Assembly (NCBI GenBank): GCA_020342235.1
Contig: CP073215.1
Span: 1,736,001-1,800,000 of the forward strand
Reading direction: 5' to 3'
From: Saccharomycopsis phalli
Lineage: Eukaryota; Ascomycota; Saccharomycetes; Ascoideales; Saccharomycopsidaceae
Length of the DNA stretch: 64,000 bases
The position numbers and the translations under genes were made by a program. Positions 59,657 to 64,000 of the stretch are shown here, one piece after another. The notes below the pieces were generated by a model, which saw only the letters and a program-made list of their open reading frames with translations, ran no database searches and was not told the origin of the DNA. Position 1 is the stretch's first letter. Each line of letters begins with the position of its first letter.

Positions 59657-61207
59657 CTAAACATGTTCAACCTTTGCACGTACGTGAAACTTGTCGGTTG
59701 AATTGACAGATGCATTCTCCGCGTATTCCACTGACTCCTTCTCCATGTCCAAATCTCTATTGTGCAACTCATCACCTTTGCGTACGTGGTTTGTTCCACC
59801 AAATAGTTCATCAATCTCCTCCAAGGACTTGCCCTTTGTCTCAGGTAACACAAACCAGGTAAAGAGGACAAGTAAAAAATTGACAGCCACAAACAAGTAC
59901 ATGGCACGGAATCCCTTTTGGGCAAAGAATGTTGGAAAAAATTGATTGATTATTGCATTGGTGGCATTCTGAAACTGTGAAGCCATTCCGACAGAAATAG
60001 CTCTAACTTCCATTGGGAACATTTCTGACGTAACAATCCAGACAGTTCCACCCCATCCTGGCTTGTAGAACATTGAAAAGAGATAAAAGAGAAATACAGT
60101 CACAATTCCAGTAGATTTCTTAGGCTTTCCATCTGGTAGAGTAGGCACATTTGTTTCAACAACAGCAATAACTAACATGGTGACACACATTCCTGCAGCA
60201 GAAATAAGAAGCATTAACTTGCGGCCCCATCTATCAACAATCCAGAGAGCGTTTAATGTGAAAAGAATACTAAAAGTAGCATTCAAGGCATTAATAAGTT
60301 GAATGGTATTTGCTGACTTAAATACCGGCTTGTAAATAATTGAAGAATAAGAGTTTAGCGAAGCCTGTCCAGTCAACTGTTGACCACCGTTAATGACAAT
60401 AGCAATGGCAAATCTCTTTAAAAGAGACTTATCAAGGTATATTTGCTTATACTGACTCCACAATGATCCAACAATTGCATGTTCATACTCAATAGCAGCT
60501 CTAATATCGTGGAACTCCTGTTCAATGTCATCATTAGGTCTTCTAATGAGAGCTAGAGCTGCTTTCGCCTCATCAAATTTTGATTTGTTCACTAACCACC
60601 GCGGAGACTCAGGCATAAATGGAAGATTGACCATGATGAAGATTGGGGCAAGTAATTGAAACATCACAACAATCCGCCAATCCCAGTCGCCGAGCTTTTT
60701 GGCGTTTTTGGTGCATGCATAGTTAATCCAGAAACAAATGAAAGAGCCTACCGAGTAGAAAACTTGGAAGATCGAGACCGTCTTACCTCTCATTGAAGTA
60801 AGAGAGATTTCTGAAATGTACACTGGAGCAACAGGAAGTGCAAAGCCTTGAGCAATACCAATGATGAGTCTTCCGGCTAAGAATACTGGAAATCCTCGAG
60901 GCTGGCACACTTGCATAATAGTTGCAATTATAATAAGTACACAACCAATCCACATTGGAACTTTCCGACCCCATTTGTCAGAGACCCACCCAGTAATGAA
61001 GAACCCGGCAACAATACCACCTACGGTATATGCTGTGTTTATTCCACCAATAACTTGGTTATTTGGATGCCGGTTATACGCAATCCAGTTCTCAGAACCT
61101 TGCACAGCGTTAAACACCGATGCATCGTACCCATAGAAAATCATACAACTGGCAGCGATACAGACATAGTACCAAAGAGTTAAAATTTGTTTTGAAGGAA
61201 GTCCCAT
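59657..61207 (-). CDS. MFS sugar-porter family transporter
   Basis: The 516-residue protein has the twelve-helix sugar-porter pattern: DKWGRK (77-82) in the first cytoplasmic loop, a GRLIIGIAQGFALPVAPVYISEIS segment, PESPRWL (199-205), QQLTGQ in helix 7, DRWGRK in the second half, and PETKGKSLEEID near the C-terminus. These motifs place it at the plasma membrane as a sugar, polyol or related proton symporter or uniporter. Helix 7 reads QLTGQASLNSYS where hexose transporters have QQxxGxNxxxYY. This resembles the lactose-permease/quinate branch more than high-affinity hexose carriers, so the substrate is open. A TATA box lies 33 bases upstream. Confidence 0.9.
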   Translation of the reverse strand: MGLPSKQILTLWYYVCIAASCMIFYGYDASVFNAVQGSENWIAYNRHPNNQVIGGINTAYTVGGIVAGFFITGWVSDKWGRKVPMWIGCVLIIIATIMQVCQPRGFPVFLAGRLIIGIAQGFALPVAPVYISEISLTSMRGKTVSIFQVFYSVGSFICFWINYACTKNAKKLGDWDWRIVVMFQLLAPIFIMVNLPFMPESPRWLVNKSKFDEAKAALALIRRPNDDIEQEFHDIRAAIEYEHAIVGSLWSQYKQIYLDKSLLKRFAIAIVINGGQQLTGQASLNSYSSIIYKPVFKSANTIQLINALNATFSILFTLNALWIVDRWGRKLMLLISAAGMCVTMLVIAVVETNVPTLPDGKPKKSTGIVTVFLFYLFSMFYKPGWGGTVWIVTSEMFPMEVRAISVGMASQFQNATNAIINQFFPTFFAQKGFRAMYLFVAVNFLLVLFTWFVLPETKGKSLEEIDELFGGTNHVRKGDELHNRDLDMEKESVEYAENASVNSTDKFHVRAKVEHV

Positions 61208-62740
61208 TATTTGATGGTCAATAAAGTAAGAATTACAACTATTTATAGGCGTCTCATGTTGTCATGTCGTTTTAGCTTATTTCATGCACTCCACAATTTT
61301 GACCTTTCTCCACCAACAGAACCCTACTGATGTTTACAGGTAACACATATATCAAAATGAGACGCCCTGAGTTTTGGCAGGTACTGATTTTCCCAAGGGT
61401 CCGATATCATAATAAACACGGCAGAAATTACTAAAATTTTATCCTTTGATTATTTTCTACTATCCTATATTAAATAATATTAATCTAATGAATTATCAAT
61501 TTCCCTATAACCTGCTGGATTACCCCGGCAGTATTTTTCTTGGCTCTTTTTTTTTATTTTCATACCAATACGTGCCCCCTCCTTGGTCCCATAGTTGCAT
61601 GCATTGATAGCGGGAGATTTTCATAAAAGTTACCGACATGACGTAGTTGAAAGTCCCTTCTTGGTAACAAGGCTAAAATGACTACAGGCAAACAAAAATA
61701 CACCAATTACTATCTATTTTATTATATTATAATTCAGCGTCGGAATCAGTTGACCATTTATTTATTTATTTACTAATTTGTTTGACTTTGATGTTTAATT
61801 TGGTTGTGTTTGTAGAATGTATGATACCACGATATTCACTTTCTCATCTTTTTGCTATCGGCTAGTGCCCGCAATTTGTTCCTAAACTCATGCATCATTA
61901 CTATTTTAGTGTATCAACTTTCCATACGACCTTGGTATACTAGCATTTTGATCACCCTTTATTTTTCTTTTATCGCATGAATAGTTGCTACAACGCCCAG
62001 CACCAAGGAGATTATCTTGGCGCAGTTCCAAGAATTCTTAGCCTTACCTGGATGTCTTGGCCAGACTCAGTCTCTTGATGCGGAGGAGCCAATCAGAAGA
62101 GAGAAAATCGTCCGAGGAAAAGTACATGAAGATCTTGTATGTACCCCAGTTTGTTCCGGCATATGATTACATAAACTCTGCAAAACTACTTCATTCTACC
62201 GATATTTTGTCCTTACTGATATGTTTGTTAAGCAATGAAAATACATTTTATAAAAGCTAGAAATATATATTTGGATTATTCTTTGCCATTAGCGAGCATT
62301 TAAAAGTCACTAGTTACAAAACTGTTACATTTAACATTACATGCTTGTCTTAAACTTAATTCAGAGTTCGTCCATGACAATTCTAAATTCTTCGGCTTGT
62401 ATCATTACGGAATAGCCGCAGCTGGTGGGGGTGGAGCCTGTATATGACCATGCCTGCAATAATAAGGGAGGTAAACTAGTGGGGGAGGGGTTTATTTTTT
62501 TTTTGCATCTTTGAATAGCATTTCCACAGATTATTGTAAAGACAAGTGTGATTAACGTAGGATATTTTTAATAGTTGTAACTTAATAAGTAGGGTACGTG
62601 TTAATAAAATAGCTATAATATATTCGCTCGACTATTCAAATAAAAGTCTAACTATTTATACTTGAAAATGAATTGAATTAATTAATTGATAAAGAAGAAC
62701 TAAAACCTGTTGGGGCGAGTTTTTTTCCAACATGGTTATT
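61208..62740. other. Transporter promoter and gene-poor AT-rich region
   Basis: The left part is the transporter promoter, with TATAAATA (minus strand, 61240-61247). The rest has no recognised gene. One + frame, 61981-62163, is open for 61 codons and looks protein-like (TKEIILAQFQEFLALPG ... DAEEPIRREKIVRGKVHED) but has no ATG and a stop on each side; it may be debris. No RNA gene was seen. Confidence 0.45.
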
Positions 62741-63940
62741 TCAGCAGGAAAAGAAGCATAATCGACCGATAGAGAAGCAGAATTTCCAAAAGGCGGACTA
62801 AATTACCGGAAAGATACGGAAATTAATACATCACCATCTAAGAGTAAGGACGGCGTTGCTATGTAATTGCCGAAAGAAAAATCAACAGCAGAAACAAATA
62901 CTTCCGACTATTATTTGTGGAACTGTGGGGTAAGGAGAATTAGTGAGGCAGTGAGCTTTCGCCAAGATAGTTTGTGACCTTGGCTACACCCGGCCCGGGG
63001 TACTAGCACAGCAGCCTTCCTAAAACACTGTAACGAGAAGGAATCTACCAGTCAAGTACGGACTAGTAGAATCCCATGGTTCCTTTAAGCTCCACCTTGT
63101 CTACAAATAAAAGACGGGCTTGTTCGGCGGAGGTTATACCTTTATGAACTGTTCTTGAGCTCGGATGGTGTTGGTTAGAGCATAATAGTGGGGCCATTGT
63201 AGAGATTGCAAGACTTTTTCTTAATTACGAGTAATGCTAGCTATTTTCACTTCCGGGAATTAGCAAGTCATACAATGTAGCGTTTTGTGAAGAAGAGGTT
63301 TCTATTGATGATGTACGACCTTGTGCCTGACATGGAATGGGTTAGCTTTGGTATTGAATAAGGTCTTGATGCTGCTAGACACTAAGCATTGACCACTGAA
63401 TATAGCTTGCCGATCCGCTGTATGCTCGTTTGGGCTCGGCCAGGATCTCCACAAGAAGTAGCTCAGACTTATTAGTGGTTACCTGTATTCAGCTTTTGCG
63501 TATTATTGGTACCTAGTGCTTGCATTGATTGTGTAAGAAGCCCGGTCACCCTTATTGCCGAATGTGACCGCTGAATCTCATCATGTGTTGGAGGAATCGT
63601 ATTCCAACACGTTGTGGTAGAACTCAATGTGTTTGCGGACTGATTTGTGATCAGTAAACACTTTTCCAAGCTTATTGCGTACGCCATAAATGGAATCTAG
63701 TATTTCATCAATGCGTGATACAATTTGAGCTTCTAAGAGCTCTGGGCATCGGAGGTTATGTATGATGGAGGGGGAGTGAATCCCACATCTTTTGCACTTT
63801 GGGTAATCGCTGCCAAATAGTTTACGCAACGAACCGTCTGTGAGGCTTTTTCCACTGGGTAGTTGTGATGCCAAACTTAGGATTGCCTTGGGGCCTGCAA
63901 GCACTTCACCGGAAATGTTAGAGCAGATATATCAATTCAC
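62740..63940 (-). mobile_element. Decayed LINE fragment, copy B
   Basis: The minus strand carries the end of an ORF2-like frame (63937-63581) and then, after a gap, a terminal region (63065-62740). The terminal region resembles the one at 53870-54175. Shared blocks are 62821-62863 versus 53982-54025, 62943-62963 versus 54106-54126, and 62997-63020 versus 54128-54152; the last includes an identical GGGTACTAGCAC. Orientation matches copy A. The element continues towards, and may extend beyond, the right end of the window, but a TGA about 35 bases upstream of the ORF2 segment shows decay. Confidence 0.55.
63581..63937 (-). pseudogene. LINE ORF2 C-terminal zinc-knuckle remnant
   Basis: The translation LPSGKSLTDGSLRKLFGSDYP followed by CKRCGIHSPSIIHNLRC has the C-x2-C-x8-H-x3-C arrangement found at the C-terminus of L1-like ORF2 proteins. 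The flanking helical text (SRIDEILDSIYGVRNKLGKVF) fits the same region. There is no start codon (it opens at GTG) and a TGA lies in frame just upstream, so it is a fragment. No RT domain is visible before the window ends. Confidence 0.5.
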
Positions 63941-64000
63941 GTCAGCCATGATAATTAGTAAAACTCCTAAGCTTCAGATTCTTTGCTTTATTCATTTGGA

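Overview
The window reads as a chromosome-internal piece of a budding-yeast genome, most likely a CUG-Ser clade (Candida/Debaryomyces-type) ascomycete. Genes are densely packed, mostly intronless and on both strands. The few introns are short, with GTAAGT/GTATGT-like donors and, in three of four, a TACTAAC branch point close to the acceptor. CTG codons are scarce, and the four I checked sit where a polar residue is expected. An eIF3k gene, absent from Saccharomyces, is present. No tRNA, rRNA, CRISPR array or plasmid-like feature was recognised.

Left block (1-17.6 kb): a COQ11-like NAD(P)-binding protein, a secreted phospholipase B, SNF1 kinase, NUP85, LEU4, a YMR226C-type short-chain dehydrogenase, a ferric reductase, a YDR124W-like protein, F-box protein HRT3, an Mpv17/PMP22 protein like YOR292C, and an unrecognised acidic protein. 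A 12-nt minisatellite lies upstream of LEU4, and a ~21-nt triplicated repeat lies in the YDR124W/HRT3 divergent promoter.

Middle block (17.7-35 kb): a divergent septin whose N-terminus is only recovered through a 40-nt intron, the 2153-residue proteasome activator BLM10, a translation pair NIP1 (eIF3c) and eIF3k, PEF1, RPS10 with its intron, an EDC1-like decapping activator, and a coiled-coil protein of unknown function. A gene-free stretch of almost 5 kb follows (35.1-40.0 kb). It holds patches of broken open frame and looks like decayed genes, though a regional centromere cannot be excluded by eye.

Right block (40-64 kb): a GPI-anchored Ser/Thr-rich wall protein, URB2, a GCY1/YPR1 aldo-keto reductase whose stop codon overlaps that of convergent DIA2, an unrecognised secreted protein, and the ribosome-quality-control ligase LTN1/RKR1. 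These are followed by an F-box protein with an FBXO21-like body and a sugar-porter family transporter.

The right block also carries two decayed, same-orientation pieces of an L1/Zorro-type LINE, at about 53.9-56.8 kb and 62.7-63.9 kb. They share a diverged terminal repeat. The first keeps endonuclease and linker remnants but has lost its reverse transcriptase. Next to it is a 402-codon open frame that is either an unusually intact ORF1 or a host gene with a tiny first exon. This LINE pair with its intact partner frame, and the 35-40 kb gap, are the parts most worth following up. The rest is conserved housekeeping content: ribosome biogenesis and translation (URB2, RPS10, NIP1, eIF3k, LTN1), nutrient signalling and uptake (SNF1, LEU4, ferric reductase, transporter), ubiquitin ligases (HRT3, DIA2, the F-box protein) and RNA decay (EDC1).
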